A stretch of 64,000 bases of DNA from Kytococcus sedentarius DSM 20547 (GTDB taxonomy: Bacteria; Actinomycetota; Actinomycetes; Actinomycetales; Dermatophilaceae): positions 310,001 through 374,000 of the forward strand of contig NC_013169.1 of assembly GCF_000023925.1 (NCBI RefSeq), in the 5' to 3' direction. Numbering within the stretch: the first letter of the stretch is position 1; each line of letters begins with the position of its first letter. Under the pieces are notes generated by a model, which did no database searches, had not been told where the DNA came from, and worked only from the letters and a program-made list of their open reading frames with translations. Of the stretch, positions 52,116 to 60,640 are shown piece after piece. A program made the translations under genes and the position numbers.

Positions 52116-53087
52116 ATGCGAGGCAACTCGTCCCGCCGCGGAGCGGTGCGCAAGGGCAGCAGCAAGAAGGGCATGCAGGTGGGCAGTGGCGGCCACCGCC
52201 GCAAGGGCCTGCAGGGCAAGGGCCCTACCCCCAAGGCCGAGGAGCGCGAGTACCACCCCGCGGCCAAGCGCGCCCGCCGGGCGGAGAAGTCGGCCGGTGG
52301 CCAGCGCCCGGTGCGGGGCAGCAAGGCGCGCAGCGGCAAGGACTCCACCGAGATGGTGCTGGGACGCAACGCGGTGCTCGAGGCGCTGCGCACCCAGGTG
52401 CCGGCGACGCACCTGTACGTGGCCTCCACCATCGAGTCTGACGACCGGGTGAAGGAGGCCCTGCGTCTGGCCTCCGAGCAGGGGGTGCCGCTCCTCGAGG
52501 CCGGCCGTCCCGAGCTGGACCGGCTCTCCAACGGGGAGGTCCACCAGGGCCTGGTCCTGCAGGTGCCGCCCTACACCTACGGGGACCTCGACACCCTGCT
52601 CGACGCCACCGCCGACGTGACGCCGCTCTTCGTGGCCCTCGACGGCATCACCGACCCCCGCAACCTCGGCGCCATCATCCGCTCGGCCGCGGCCTTCGGG
52701 GCGCACGGCATCATCATCACCGAGCGCCGCTCGGCCGGGGTCACGGCGGCTGCCTGGCGCACCTCAGCGGGCGCTGCCGCGCGGCTGCCCGTCGCGCGGG
52801 TGACCAACCTGAACCGCGCGCTGCAGGAGCTGCGGAGCCAGGGGATCTTCGTCATCGGTCTCGATGCGGACGGCGACGTCGAGCTGCCCGGCCTGCCCCT
52901 GGCGCCGGACCCGCTCGTGGTGGTCGTCGGCTCCGAGGGCAAGGGCATCTCCCGCCTGACGCGCGAGCACTGCGACCAGATCGTCAGCATCCCGATGACG
53001 GCCGGCAACGAGTCGCTGAACGCGGGCACCGCCGCGGCGGTCACGCTGTACGAGATCGCCCGGGAGCGCGCCCAGTACGAGGGCTGA
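52116..53087 (+). CDS. rlmB: 23S rRNA (guanosine2251-2'-O)-methyltransferase
   Basis: SPOUT-class RNA methyltransferase of the TrmH/RlmB group. The 323 residues have a Lys/Arg/Gly-rich head (about 1-75), a substrate-binding domain with [13 protein letters not shown] and [16 protein letters not shown], and the SPOUT domain with [19 protein letters not shown] (motif 1), [14 protein letters not shown] (motif 2) and [22 protein letters not shown] (motif 3, knot). ATG 52116 has CAGGAGG upstream. The cysS-rlmB order is conserved. A remnant reading frame begins at its stop. Confidence 0.95.
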   Translation: MRGNSSRRGAVRKGSSKKGMQVGSGGHRRKGLQGKGPTPKAEEREYHPAAKRARRAEKSAGGQRPVRGSKARSGKDSTEMVLGRNAVLEALRTQVPATHLYVASTIESDDRVKEALRLASEQGVPLLEAGRPELDRLSNGEVHQGLVLQVPPYTYGDLDTLLDATADVTPLFVALDGITDPRNLGAIIRSAAAFGAHGIIITERRSAGVTAAAWRTSAGAAARLPVARVTNLNRALQELRSQGIFVIGLDADGDVELPGLPLAPDPLVVVVGSEGKGISRLTREHCDQIVSIPMTAGNESLNAGTAAAVTLYEIARERAQYEG

Positions 53088-53251
53088 TCCGCCAGAAGGA
53101 CATCACCACCGCACTGGCCGTCGCCGCGGCCGACCGCGACTACCGGTGCTCCACCGACCTCGACGTGGCCTTCAAGGTTTTCCCTGTCGGGTGGACCGCC
53201 TCCATGGGCGTGAAGATCGCCAACGGTGCCGCCTCCACTTACAACAACTGA
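53084..53251 (+). pseudogene. Remnant of a secreted, possibly carbohydrate-binding (CBM2-like) protein
   Basis: An open frame without a start codon, 55 codons long, running to TGA 53249-53251. Nearly all third positions are G or C, as in real genes here. It encodes KDITTALAVAAADRDYRCST, which looks like part of a signal peptide joined to a mature region, then LDVAFKVFPVGWTASMGVKI and ANGAASTYNN. The C-x-V/L-x-F-x-V...GW-x-A-x-x-x-I-x-N-x-G spacing recalls the first strands of family 2 cellulose-binding modules. It is probably what is left after a deletion. The family guess is weak; the coding character is clearer. Confidence 0.4.
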
Positions 53252-53259
53252 GGTCCGCG

Positions 53260-53279
53260 CCCTCACCTCAGGGTGAGGG
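53260..53279. terminator. Hairpin at the end of the DUF4032 gene
   Basis: CCCTCACC and GGTGAGGG with loop TCAG, overlapping the last codons of the minus-strand gene and following rlmB on the plus strand. Confidence 0.5.
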
Positions 53280-54539
53280 GGACGCCTCCCCGGTGGCCGG
53301 TCGGTCGACCGTCTCCGGGGAGGTCGCGTCGCGGGGGGCGAGGAGCACCTCCTCCGGGCGCTTGGTGGGCAGGATGCTCTCCACGTAGTGCACGATCGCC
53401 TCCTCGATGGGGACCGCGCGCTGCTCCCGCTCGGAGAGGTACCACCGGTGCTCCAGCACCTCGTGGAAGAGCTCCGCCGGCTCCAGCCGCCCCCGCAGCT
53501 CGGCGGGCACCCGGCGAGTGATCGGCTCGTAGATGCGGGTGAGCCACTCGTGGGCCACCAGCGACTCGTCGTCGTTCTGGCGCCCCTGGGAGGCGGTGAA
53601 CGAGTCCAGGTCGTTGAGCAGGCGGCGGGCCTGGTTCTCCTCCACGTCCAGCCCGGTGAGCCGCATCAGGCGGCGGGTGTGGTGCCCCGCATCGACGATC
53701 TTGGGCTGGATCCGCAGGTGCGAGCCCCCGATGTCGGTGGTCACCTCGATCTCGCCCACGTCGAAGCCCAGCTCGTTGAGCACGCTGATGCGCTCGGCCA
53801 CCCGCCAGTGCTGGTCGGCCGGGATCTCCTCGGTCTCGGTCAGCTCCGCCCAGAGCAGGTCGTAGCGCTCCTGCAGGCGGTCGGCGATCGCCAGGGGGTC
53901 GGTCTCCTCGGGCAGGAAGCCGCCGCCGATGAGGTCCATCAGCTCCCCGGCGACGTTGCCGTGCGCGAGGAACAGGTCGTGCTGTCGCTGCCCGTCGGTG
54001 AGGCGCTCGTGCAGCTCGGCGGTCTCGACGTCCACGACGTATGCGGCGAACTCTCCCGCATCGCGCCGGAAGAGGGTGTTGGAGAGCGAGACGTCGCCCC
54101 AGAACATGCCGGCCATGTGAACGCGCGTGAGCAGCACGGCCAGGGCGTCGATGAGCTTCACGGCCGTGGCCCGGCGCAGCGTCTGGCTGAACAGCGAGCG
54201 GTAGGGCAGCGAGTACGGCAGGTGCTTGGTCACCAAGCAGGCGTCCAGCGGCTCGCCGGCGGCGTCGGTGCGGCCGGCCACCACGGCCACCGGGTCGACG
54301 GCCGGTTGGCCCATGCGGTCCAGCACGTGCAGCAGGCGGTACTCCTTGCGGGCCAGGTGCTCGGTGATCTCCTTGACCGCCAAGATCTCCCCGTCGACCT
54401 CCACGAACCGCACCACGTGGCGGCTGATGCCACGGGGCAGGGCCGAGATGAGCTCGGTGGGCCACTGGTCGAGGGGGGTGTCCCACGGGAGGGCGAACAG
54501 GCCGGGCTTCATCCGCGCAGCGGTGATGTCGTACGCCAT
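53268..54539 (-). CDS. DUF4032 protein with lipopolysaccharide-kinase-like N-terminal domain
   Basis: A 423-residue soluble protein. The first 240 residues have a protein-kinase-like fold of the Kdo/WaaP type: VRFVEVDGEILAVKEITEHLARKEY (Lys and Glu of the ATP site), LLTRVHMAGMFWGDVSLSNTLF (G-D-x-S-x-x-N catalytic loop) and VVDVETAEL (D-x-E metal site). The remainder is DUF4032, with HWRVAERISVLNELGFDVGEIEV and RLMRLTGLDVEENQARRLLND. No substrate is known. ATG 54539 follows CAGACT by 6 bases. An antisense extension of the frame up to 56405 is not real. It is divergent from the maltose-type operon. Confidence 0.85.
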   Translation of the reverse strand: MAYDITAARMKPGLFALPWDTPLDQWPTELISALPRGISRHVVRFVEVDGEILAVKEITEHLARKEYRLLHVLDRMGQPAVDPVAVVAGRTDAAGEPLDACLVTKHLPYSLPYRSLFSQTLRRATAVKLIDALAVLLTRVHMAGMFWGDVSLSNTLFRRDAGEFAAYVVDVETAELHERLTDGQRQHDLFLAHGNVAGELMDLIGGGFLPEETDPLAIADRLQERYDLLWAELTETEEIPADQHWRVAERISVLNELGFDVGEIEVTTDIGGSHLRIQPKIVDAGHHTRRLMRLTGLDVEENQARRLLNDLDSFTASQGRQNDDESLVAHEWLTRIYEPITRRVPAELRGRLEPAELFHEVLEHRWYLSEREQRAVPIEEAIVHYVESILPTKRPEEVLLAPRDATSPETVDRPATGEASPSP

Positions 54540-54545
54540 GGGTCG

Positions 54546-54551
54546 AGTCTG
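54546..54551 (-). promoter_or_regulatory. -10 box of the DUF4032 gene (leaderless)
   Basis: CAGACT on the minus strand, ending 6 bases before ATG 54539. Confidence 0.5.
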
Positions 54552-54617
54552 CCACCCCCGCGTCAGGTCACGATTCGGTACACATTCATTCAGCAGAGTG
54601 CTGTGCACTTTCAGTTT

Positions 54618-54635
54618 TCTGCAAGATGGTGCAGA
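54618..54635. promoter_or_regulatory. Candidate LacI-family (MalR) operator
   Basis: TCTGCA and TGCAGA separated by six bases, overlapping a possible -10 hexamer CAAGAT (54622-54627) upstream of the substrate-binding protein gene. A second small inverted repeat, AGTGC-TGT-GCACT, lies at 54597-54609. The LacI gene that ends this operon is the likely regulator. Confidence 0.55.
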
Positions 54636-54716
54636 CTGTCGATGTGGCATCGCTCCCCCGGCCGTCCGCCGGGGGGAAACCCACCGGCGGTGTCCGGTCC
54701 TGACAAGGAGAACCCC

Positions 54717-56120
54717 ATGAAGCGCAACACCCTGTCCCTCGCGGCGAGCGTCAGCATCGCGGCCCTCACGCTGAGTGCGTGTGGCGGGGACTCCGAGAGC
54801 TCCGACTCCGAGACCAGCTCCGGGAACGGCGCCACCAGCCAGGAGAGCCCCGTCGAGTCCGGTTCCGGCGACGAGTCGAGCGACCCTGCAGAGGACGAGT
54901 CCGGCTCCGGCGACGAGTCGAGCGCCCCCGCAGAGGACGAGCCCGCCGCTGGTGAGTCCTCGGCCCCGGCCGCGGCGCCGAAGCGCGACGAGAACGCCGA
55001 CCTGGTGATCTGGGCCGACGACCTGCGCACCGAGGCCCTCAACGAGGTGAAGAACTCCTTCGAGGAGGAGCAGGGCATCACCGTGGCCGTTCAGACGGTC
55101 GCCAACGAGCAGCTGCGCCAGCAGTTCAAGGACGCCACGCAGGCCGGCGAGGGCCCGGACATCATCGTGGCCCCCCACGACTGGGCCGGCGAGTTCGTGC
55201 AGGACGGCGTGATCACCCCCGTCCAGCTCTCCGAGGAGACGCTCAACAGCTTCTCCCCGGAGGCCGCCGAGGCCACCAAGTACGACGGCCAGACCTACGG
55301 CACCCCCTACGCCGTCGAGAGCCTGGGCCTCATCCGCAACACCGAGCTGGCTCCCGAGGCCCCCAAAACCATGGAGGAGCTGGTCAAGACCGGCCAGTCC
55401 CTGGTCAAGGAGGGCAAGACCAAGAACGTCATGTCGCTGCAGGTCGGCAAGCAGGGCGACGCCTACCACGCCTACCCCTTCCTGGCGGCCTACGGCGGCT
55501 CGCTGTTCGCGAAGCAGGACGGCGGCGGCTACAGCACCGAGCTCACCGTGGGCTCCGAGGAGATGGTCAAGGGCGCCCAGAAGTGGGCCTGGCTGGCCGA
55601 GCAGAAGGCGCTGAACACCAACATCGACTCCTCGAACGCGCTGTCGCTGTTCGCGGAGGGTGACGCCCCCTACGTCATCTCCGGGCCGTGGGCGCTGGAG
55701 CAGGCCGAGGAGGCCGGCATCTCCTACGAGGTGACCGCCATCCCGCCCTTCGAGGACGGTGGCCAGCCCATCTCCCTGCTGGGCGTCCAGATGTTCTACG
55801 TCTCCGCCAAGGCGGAGAACGGCGTGCTGGCCCAGGAGTTCGTGAGCAACTTCGCGGCCACCGACGAGGTGCAGCTGGCCATGTTCGAGGCCGGCCAGCG
55901 TCCCCCGGCCCTGAACTCGGCCTACGAGAAGGCCGCCGAGTCCGACGAGACGGTGGCGGCGTGGAAGGCCGCGGCCGAGGGCGGCGACCCGATGCCGAAC
56001 ATCCCCGCCATGAACGCCGTCTGGGCCCCGCTGGGCCAGGCCACCGCCGACATCGTGGGTGGCAAGCCCGCCGCCGAGCGCATGAAGGCCGCAGCCGAGG
56101 AGATCAAGAAGGCCCTCTGA
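54717..56120 (+). CDS. Maltose/maltodextrin-type ABC transporter substrate-binding lipoprotein
   Basis: Extracellular sugar-binding lipoprotein that delivers maltose-type sugars to the permease. The 467 residues have a signal peptide with lipobox LTLSAC (Cys22), a Ser/Asp/Glu-rich spacer (about 23-87) containing two copies of a 14-residue repeat, and a family 1 binding-protein fold with LVIWADDLRTEALNEVKNSF, GEGPDIIVAPHDWAGEFV, YGTPYAVESLGLIRN and DAPYVISGPWALEQ. These match MalE-type proteins. ATG 54717 has AAGGAG upstream. malF and malG homologues follow with a stabilising hairpin between. Sugar identity is inferred. Confidence 0.92.
   Translation: MKRNTLSLAASVSIAALTLSACGGDSESSDSETSSGNGATSQESPVESGSGDESSDPAEDESGSGDESSAPAEDEPAAGESSAPAAAPKRDENADLVIWADDLRTEALNEVKNSFEEEQGITVAVQTVANEQLRQQFKDATQAGEGPDIIVAPHDWAGEFVQDGVITPVQLSEETLNSFSPEAAEATKYDGQTYGTPYAVESLGLIRNTELAPEAPKTMEELVKTGQSLVKEGKTKNVMSLQVGKQGDAYHAYPFLAAYGGSLFAKQDGGGYSTELTVGSEEMVKGAQKWAWLAEQKALNTNIDSSNALSLFAEGDAPYVISGPWALEQAEEAGISYEVTAIPPFEDGGQPISLLGVQMFYVSAKAENGVLAQEFVSNFAATDEVQLAMFEAGQRPPALNSAYEKAAESDETVAAWKAAAEGGDPMPNIPAMNAVWAPLGQATADIVGGKPAAERMKAAAEEIKKAL
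54855..54938 (+). repeat. 42-base tandem repeat in the binding-protein spacer
   Basis: Two copies (54855-54896, 54897-54938) differ at a few bases and encode ESGSGDESSDPAED and ESGSGDESSAPAED. The spacer lifts the binding domain from the membrane; copy number may vary. Confidence 0.85.
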
Positions 56121-56162
56121 GGCCGAGCGATCACGCGGGTGATCCCACCCCTGTGACCGATG

Positions 56163-56190
56163 CCGGCGCCCTCCACCCGGAGGGCGCCGG
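56163..56190 (+). terminator. Intra-operon hairpin after the binding-protein gene
   Basis: CCGGCGCCCTCC and GGAGGGCGCCGG form a 12-bp stem with loop ACCC, between the binding-protein and malF-like genes. Likely a partial terminator or 3' stabiliser that keeps the binding protein in excess over the permease. Confidence 0.7.
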
Positions 56191-56229
56191 GCGGCCGAGC
56201 GGCCGCACCGTGACGAGCTGGAGTGGTGC

Positions 56230-57807
56230 ATGAGCGCGAACGTGGGCCTCGGGGCCCCCGCCGGTGGGCGAACCGGCAACCCGGGCGGGACCGTCCTGAA
56301 GTGGCTGCTGATCCTGGCCGTGCTGGCCCTGGGCGCCTTTGCCGTCCAGCGGTCCCTCGAGGCCGGGGCCTGGATCGGGGTCGTGCTGGCGGCCTTCCTG
56401 GCCATGATGACGCTGGTCGTCTACGCCACCCGGCGCTTCGTGCCCATGAAGTACCTGTGGCCGGGGTTGGTGCTGCTGCTGGCGCTGCAGGTGTGGCCCT
56501 TGGTCTACACGGTGGCGTTGTCGTTCACGAACACCGGCGCCGGCCACCAGCTGACCAAGGACGAGACCGTCGAGATCATCCAGGCCAGCTCGGTGCAGCA
56601 GGTCGAGGGCTCGGAGCGGTACGCGCTGTCCGTGGCGGTCCCGGAGGGAGCCGACCCCACCACCGGCGACCTGGTGTACCTGCTGACGGACAACGAGGGC
56701 GCCCACTTCGCCGGGTCCCTGGACGGGCTGGAGGAGATCGGCGACGGCGTCGAGACCACCTCCGCAGGAAAAATCACCGCCGCGGAGGGCTACCAGCTGC
56801 TGGACTCCAAGCAGGTCAACGAGCGCTCCAAGGAACTCAACGAGTTCGCGGTGCCGGTGGACGACGGTGGCATCAAGGCCCTCGGTCTGAGCCAGGCCTT
56901 CGTGGGCGAGGCCCAGATCACCTACGACGAGTCGGCCGACACCCTCACCGACCAGCGCACGGGCACGGTGTACGTGCCCAGTGAGGACGCGCGCTGGGTA
57001 CCTCAGGACGGGGACGGCAACCCGCTGCCCCAGGGCTGGAAGCAGAACGTCGGCTTCGACAACTACCTCAAGGTCCTGCAGGACGACACCCTCCGCGGCG
57101 GCTTCCTGTCCATCTTCGCGTGGAACCTGGGCTTCGCGGCCCTCAGCGTGGTGACCACTTTCGTCCTGGGCATGCTGCTGGCGCTGTTGTTCAACGACGA
57201 GCGCCTGAAGGGCAAGGCGGTCTACCGCTCGCTGTTGATCCTGCCCTACGCCATCCCGGTCTACGTCTCGGCGCTCGTGTGGTCCTCGATGTTCAACCAG
57301 GACTTCGGCCTCATCAACGACCTGTCGGGTTTGGACGTCGACTGGCTGGGCAACCCGTGGGCGGCCCGGGCGGCGATCCTCATCACCAACCTGTGGCTCG
57401 GTTTCCCGTACATGTTCATCATCTGCACCGGCGCCCTGCAGGCCATCCCCGCGGACGTCAAGGAGGCTGCCGCCATGGACGGCGCCGGCTGGTGGCGCAC
57501 GGTGCGCTCGGTGATCATGCCGCTGCTGCTGGTGGCCGTGGGCCCGCTGCTGATCGCCTCGTTCGCGTTCAACTTCAACAATTTCGGACTCATCTACCTG
57601 CTCACCGAGGGCGGACCGTTCGTCCAGGGCAACACCGACATCGGGTCCACCGACCTGCTGATCACCTACGCCTACCGCCTGGCCTTTGAGGGCGCCACGC
57701 CGAACTTCGGCCTGGCCTCCGCGGTGGCGGTCTACATCTTCTTCATCGTCGCGGCCTTCGGTGCGATCGGCTTCTCGCGCACCAAGGCCCTCGAGGAGGT
57801 CAACTGA
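56230..57807 (+). CDS. Maltose-type ABC transporter permease (MalF-like)
   Basis: Membrane permease subunit of 525 residues. Two N-terminal hydrophobic segments (about 22-39 and 45-65) and a third (about 76-98) precede a large extracytoplasmic domain (about 100-275) like the P2 loop of E. coli MalF. A core of about five helices follows, with the EAA loop EAAAMDGAGWWRTVRSVIMP that docks the ATPase. The sequence RSLLILPYAIPVYVSALVW starts the core. ATG 56230 has TGGAG upstream. malG follows after one base. No ATPase gene lies in the operon; actinobacteria often use a shared MsiK-type ATPase encoded elsewhere. Confidence 0.93.
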   Translation: MSANVGLGAPAGGRTGNPGGTVLKWLLILAVLALGAFAVQRSLEAGAWIGVVLAAFLAMMTLVVYATRRFVPMKYLWPGLVLLLALQVWPLVYTVALSFTNTGAGHQLTKDETVEIIQASSVQQVEGSERYALSVAVPEGADPTTGDLVYLLTDNEGAHFAGSLDGLEEIGDGVETTSAGKITAAEGYQLLDSKQVNERSKELNEFAVPVDDGGIKALGLSQAFVGEAQITYDESADTLTDQRTGTVYVPSEDARWVPQDGDGNPLPQGWKQNVGFDNYLKVLQDDTLRGGFLSIFAWNLGFAALSVVTTFVLGMLLALLFNDERLKGKAVYRSLLILPYAIPVYVSALVWSSMFNQDFGLINDLSGLDVDWLGNPWAARAAILITNLWLGFPYMFIICTGALQAIPADVKEAAAMDGAGWWRTVRSVIMPLLLVAVGPLLIASFAFNFNNFGLIYLLTEGGPFVQGNTDIGSTDLLITYAYRLAFEGATPNFGLASAVAVYIFFIVAAFGAIGFSRTKALEEVN

Positions 57808-57808
57808 C

Positions 57809-58768
57809 ATGAGCACTGCCATCAACCCATCCGATGCGGTGGGGCCCCAGGACGGTGCCCCCGTCGCCGGGGTGACCGATGAGGAGTCCTCGCCCCCGCC
57901 GGCCAGCAGGACCCGCATGGTCGGCCAGCGCCGGGGGACCGGTACCTGGTGGAGGCACCTGCTGGTGTGGGTCGCTATCGCCTGGTCGCTGTTCCCCATC
58001 GTGTTCATCCTGTCGGCCGCGCTGAACCCGGCCGGAACGCTGGCCACCTCGAGCCTCATCCCCAGCGGGTTCTCTCTCGAGAACTGGCGGGAGCTGTTCG
58101 AGACCCGCCCGTACTGGACCTGGTACCGCAACGCGCTGGTCATCTCGCTGGTCGCCACCGCCGGGGCCGTGTTCATCGGTGCCTGTGCGGCGTACGCCTT
58201 CTCCCGTCTGCGCTTCACCGGTCGCCGGCCGGGCCTGTTCGCCCTGCTGCTGGTGCAGATGTTCCCCGCCTTGCTGACCTTCGTGGCGCTGTACTTCACG
58301 ATGGTGCGCGTGGGGGAGATCATCCCGGCCATTGGCCTGAACACCTCCCTCGGCCTGATCCTCGTGTACCTCGGTGGCGCGATGGGGGCGAACATCTGGT
58401 TGCTGAAGGGCTACTTCGACACCGTGCCCCGTGAGCTGGACGAGGCCGCGACCATCGACGGCGCCTCCCACGCCCGCATCTTCTTCACCATGACGCTGCG
58501 TCTGGTGGCCCCCATCCTGGTCACGGTCGCGATGCTCGCGTTCGTGCAGTTCTGGGGCGAGTTCATGCTCGCGAGCATCTTCCTCAAGGACGCCGATGCG
58601 CAGACCCTGGGCGTCGGCCTGTGGCAGATGCAGCAGGGCAACGAGAAGAACGCCCAGTTCGGCGAGTTCGCGGCCGGCGCGCTGCTGGCGTCCATCCCGG
58701 TCGTCGTGCTGTACCTGGTCTTCCAGCGCCAGCTCGTCAGCGGTCTCACCTCCGGCTCGGTGAAGTGA
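57809..58768 (+). CDS. Maltose-type ABC transporter permease (MalG-like)
   Basis: Second permease subunit, 319 residues. A Pro/Ser-rich cytoplasmic head (about 1-45) is followed by six membrane helices with the EAA loop ELDEAATIDGASHARIFFTM. The N-terminal helix LLVWVAIAWSLFPIVFILSAAL and the C-terminal region FQRQLVSGLTSGSVK are as in MalG. ATG 57809 has GAGGAGGT upstream, and the stop is shared with the ATG of the LacI gene (TGATG). Together with the binding protein and MalF-like permease it forms a maltose/maltodextrin importer lacking only the ATPase. Confidence 0.93.
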   Translation: MSTAINPSDAVGPQDGAPVAGVTDEESSPPPASRTRMVGQRRGTGTWWRHLLVWVAIAWSLFPIVFILSAALNPAGTLATSSLIPSGFSLENWRELFETRPYWTWYRNALVISLVATAGAVFIGACAAYAFSRLRFTGRRPGLFALLLVQMFPALLTFVALYFTMVRVGEIIPAIGLNTSLGLILVYLGGAMGANIWLLKGYFDTVPRELDEAATIDGASHARIFFTMTLRLVAPILVTVAMLAFVQFWGEFMLASIFLKDADAQTLGVGLWQMQQGNEKNAQFGEFAAGALLASIPVVVLYLVFQRQLVSGLTSGSVK

Positions 58769-59769
58769 TGTTGCGGCCGACGCGCCTGCAGGACCTTGCC
58801 GCGCGCGCCGGTGTCTCCCAGGCGACCGTCAGCCGGGTGCTCAACGGGCACAGCGTCCGCCCCGCCTCCTCCGATGCGGTGGTGCGCGCCCTGGACGCGC
58901 TGGGCCTGGACCGCCCGGCGCACCTGCAGCCGCGGCGCGGCGGCCTGGTGGGGCTGATCACCCCGGAGCTGTCCAACCCGATCTTCCCCGCGCTGGCCCA
59001 GGCCATCGAGACCCGGCTGGCGCCCAGCGGGTACACGGCGGTGCTGTGCACCCAGGCCGTCGGGGGCGTGAGCGAGGAGGACTACGTCGAGCTGCTGCTC
59101 CAGCGCGACGTCGCGGCGCTGGTGGTGGCCTCCGGGACGCACGCCGACACGCGCAACAGCACCGAGCGCTACCAGCGCCTCATCGACCGCGGGCTGCCGC
59201 TGGTGCTCATCAACGGCACGCGCGATGAGGTGGCCGACCACTGCCTGGCCTGCGACGACGCCCTCGGCGTGGAGATGGCCCTGGAGCACCTGGTGAGCCT
59301 GGGGCACCGCCGGATCGGCCTGGCGGTGGGGCCGCGCCACTTCGTGCCGGTGCGCCGCAAGGTCCGCGCACTGCGTGCCGTCGGGGAGCGGCTGGGGGTG
59401 CAGGTGGACGTGGAGCACACCTTCTACACCGTCGAGGGCGGCGCGGCGGCCGGCACGGCCCTGCTGGACCGGGGCGCCACCGCGGTCGTGGCGGCCAGCG
59501 ACCTGATGGCTCTGGGGGCCATCCGCGAGGCCGTGGCCCGCGGGGTCCAGGTCCCGGGGGAGCTGTCGGTGGTCGGGTTCGACGACTCCATCCTGATGCA
59601 GTTCACGAACCCCCCGCTGACCACCGTGCGCCAGCCGGTGGAGGCCCTCGCGCGGGCCACGGTCGACCGGCTGCAGTGGCAGCTCCAGGGGCAGGAGCCC
59701 CCGCGCCACGGCGAGGTGCTCTTCGCCCCCGAGCTGGTGGTGCGCGGGACCACGGCCGCCGTCGGCTGA
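58768..59769 (+). CDS. LacI-family regulator of the maltose-type operon
   Basis: A 333-residue repressor. The N-terminal helix-turn-helix RLQDLAARAGVSQATVSRVLNGH is of LacI type, followed by the hinge and a periplasmic-binding-protein-like sensor domain (LVGLITPELSNPIFPALAQAIE, VLINGTRDEVADHCLACDDA, VVAASDLMALGAIREA, SVVGFDDSILMQFTNPPLTTV). Its start codon lies in the malG stop, so it is the last gene of the operon it probably controls, through an operator near 54618. It is convergent with otsB, with 4 bases between the stops. The ligand is likely maltose or a maltodextrin (inferred). Confidence 0.93.
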   Translation: MLRPTRLQDLAARAGVSQATVSRVLNGHSVRPASSDAVVRALDALGLDRPAHLQPRRGGLVGLITPELSNPIFPALAQAIETRLAPSGYTAVLCTQAVGGVSEEDYVELLLQRDVAALVVASGTHADTRNSTERYQRLIDRGLPLVLINGTRDEVADHCLACDDALGVEMALEHLVSLGHRRIGLAVGPRHFVPVRRKVRALRAVGERLGVQVDVEHTFYTVEGGAAAGTALLDRGATAVVAASDLMALGAIREAVARGVQVPGELSVVGFDDSILMQFTNPPLTTVRQPVEALARATVDRLQWQLQGQEPPRHGEVLFAPELVVRGTTAAVG

Positions 59770-59773
59770 GGGA

Positions 59774-60640
59774 TCAGCCTGCTGCGGCGGCCTCCCGGGC
59801 GTCGGCGAGCTCGGTCAGCAACCGGGCGACGTCGTCGATGCCGTCCACGCGGGAGCTCGCACAGGTGGGCTCCGGCCCCACCTTGACCAGCACCGCGCCG
59901 GCCTCGTCGGCGAACGCCCGGAACACCGTCTCGTCGGTGACGTCGTCGCCGGCGAACCACAGGGTGTACCCGGGAGTGCGCTCGCGGTGGCTGCGCCGGT
60001 TCCAGCGGTCCTGCCCCAGGCGGTGCACGAGCTCCGCGAGAGCCTCGCCCTTGGTGGTGCGCAGCACGCTCAGCTCGAGCACGTCCTTGCCCAGCAGGGG
60101 TTCCACGCCGCAGCGGCGGCCCAGCCGTCGCACGGCACCGCGTGCCGCGAGGGCCACCTCCGGGGTCGCTCGCCGGGTGTGCACCACCACGCCGGCGGCC
60201 TTCACCTCCAGCGTGGTCCCGGGGTGCTCGGCCACCAGTCCGCGGGCGCCGGCGATCAGCATGTCCCGCTGGGCCACCTCGTCCTCGTCCAGGCCGGTGG
60301 GGGCGTCCTGGCCCACCCGCCACTGCTCGCCGCCGTGGGACCCGAGCAGGGAGACACCGTCCTGCGGGCCCAGCCCGCTGAGCTGGTGAAGGGTGGTGAC
60401 GTCACGGCCGCTCACCAGGACCACCTGGGTGGTCGGCAGGGCGGCCAGCCGACGCAGGGCGGCGATGGAGTCGGGGTGGGGGACGACGGCCATCGGGTCG
60501 TCCTGGAAGGGGGCCAGGGTGCCGTCGAAGTCGGTCGCGACCACCAGCCACGGGGTCCGCGCCAGGTGCGCCTGGTCCGGGGGCGGGAGCGGCGCCCCGG
60601 CGCTCGCGGCCGGTTCGGGGGTGCGGGTGGTGTCCGTCAT
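59774..60640 (-). CDS. otsB: Trehalose-6-phosphate phosphatase
   Basis: Dephosphorylates trehalose-6-phosphate, the second step of OtsAB trehalose synthesis. The 288-residue HAD-fold protein has ATDFDGTLAPFQDDP (D-x-D-G-T motif I), VVLVSGRDVTTL (motif II), SLLGSHGGEQW (family-specific S-H-G), and WFAGDDVTDETVF (motif IV). A Pro/Ala-rich head precedes the core. ATG 60640 overlaps the otsA stop by four bases, so the pair is translated together in the order otsA-otsB. The neighbouring maltose-type transporter may supply or recover alpha-glucosides. Confidence 0.95.
   Translation of the reverse strand: MTDTTRTPEPAASAGAPLPPPDQAHLARTPWLVVATDFDGTLAPFQDDPMAVVPHPDSIAALRRLAALPTTQVVLVSGRDVTTLHQLSGLGPQDGVSLLGSHGGEQWRVGQDAPTGLDEDEVAQRDMLIAGARGLVAEHPGTTLEVKAAGVVVHTRRATPEVALAARGAVRRLGRRCGVEPLLGKDVLELSVLRTTKGEALAELVHRLGQDRWNRRSHRERTPGYTLWFAGDDVTDETVFRAFADEAGAVLVKVGPEPTCASSRVDGIDDVARLLTELADAREAAAAG

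Noticed and set aside
40809-53087. Genomic island or transferred block
   Set aside because: Gene order matches conserved actinobacterial chromosomal synteny, base composition is even, and there is no integrase, transposase or direct repeat at edges.
54540-56405. Minus-strand extension of the DUF4032 gene to more than 1,000 codons
   Set aside because: The extension is antisense to the binding-protein gene and has no conserved sequence. The conserved protein starts at ATG 54539 behind a -10 box.
56131-58395. A 754-codon minus-strand frame opposite malF and malG
   Set aside because: Shadow frame; the permease genes on the plus strand have clear EAA motifs and ribosome-binding sites.
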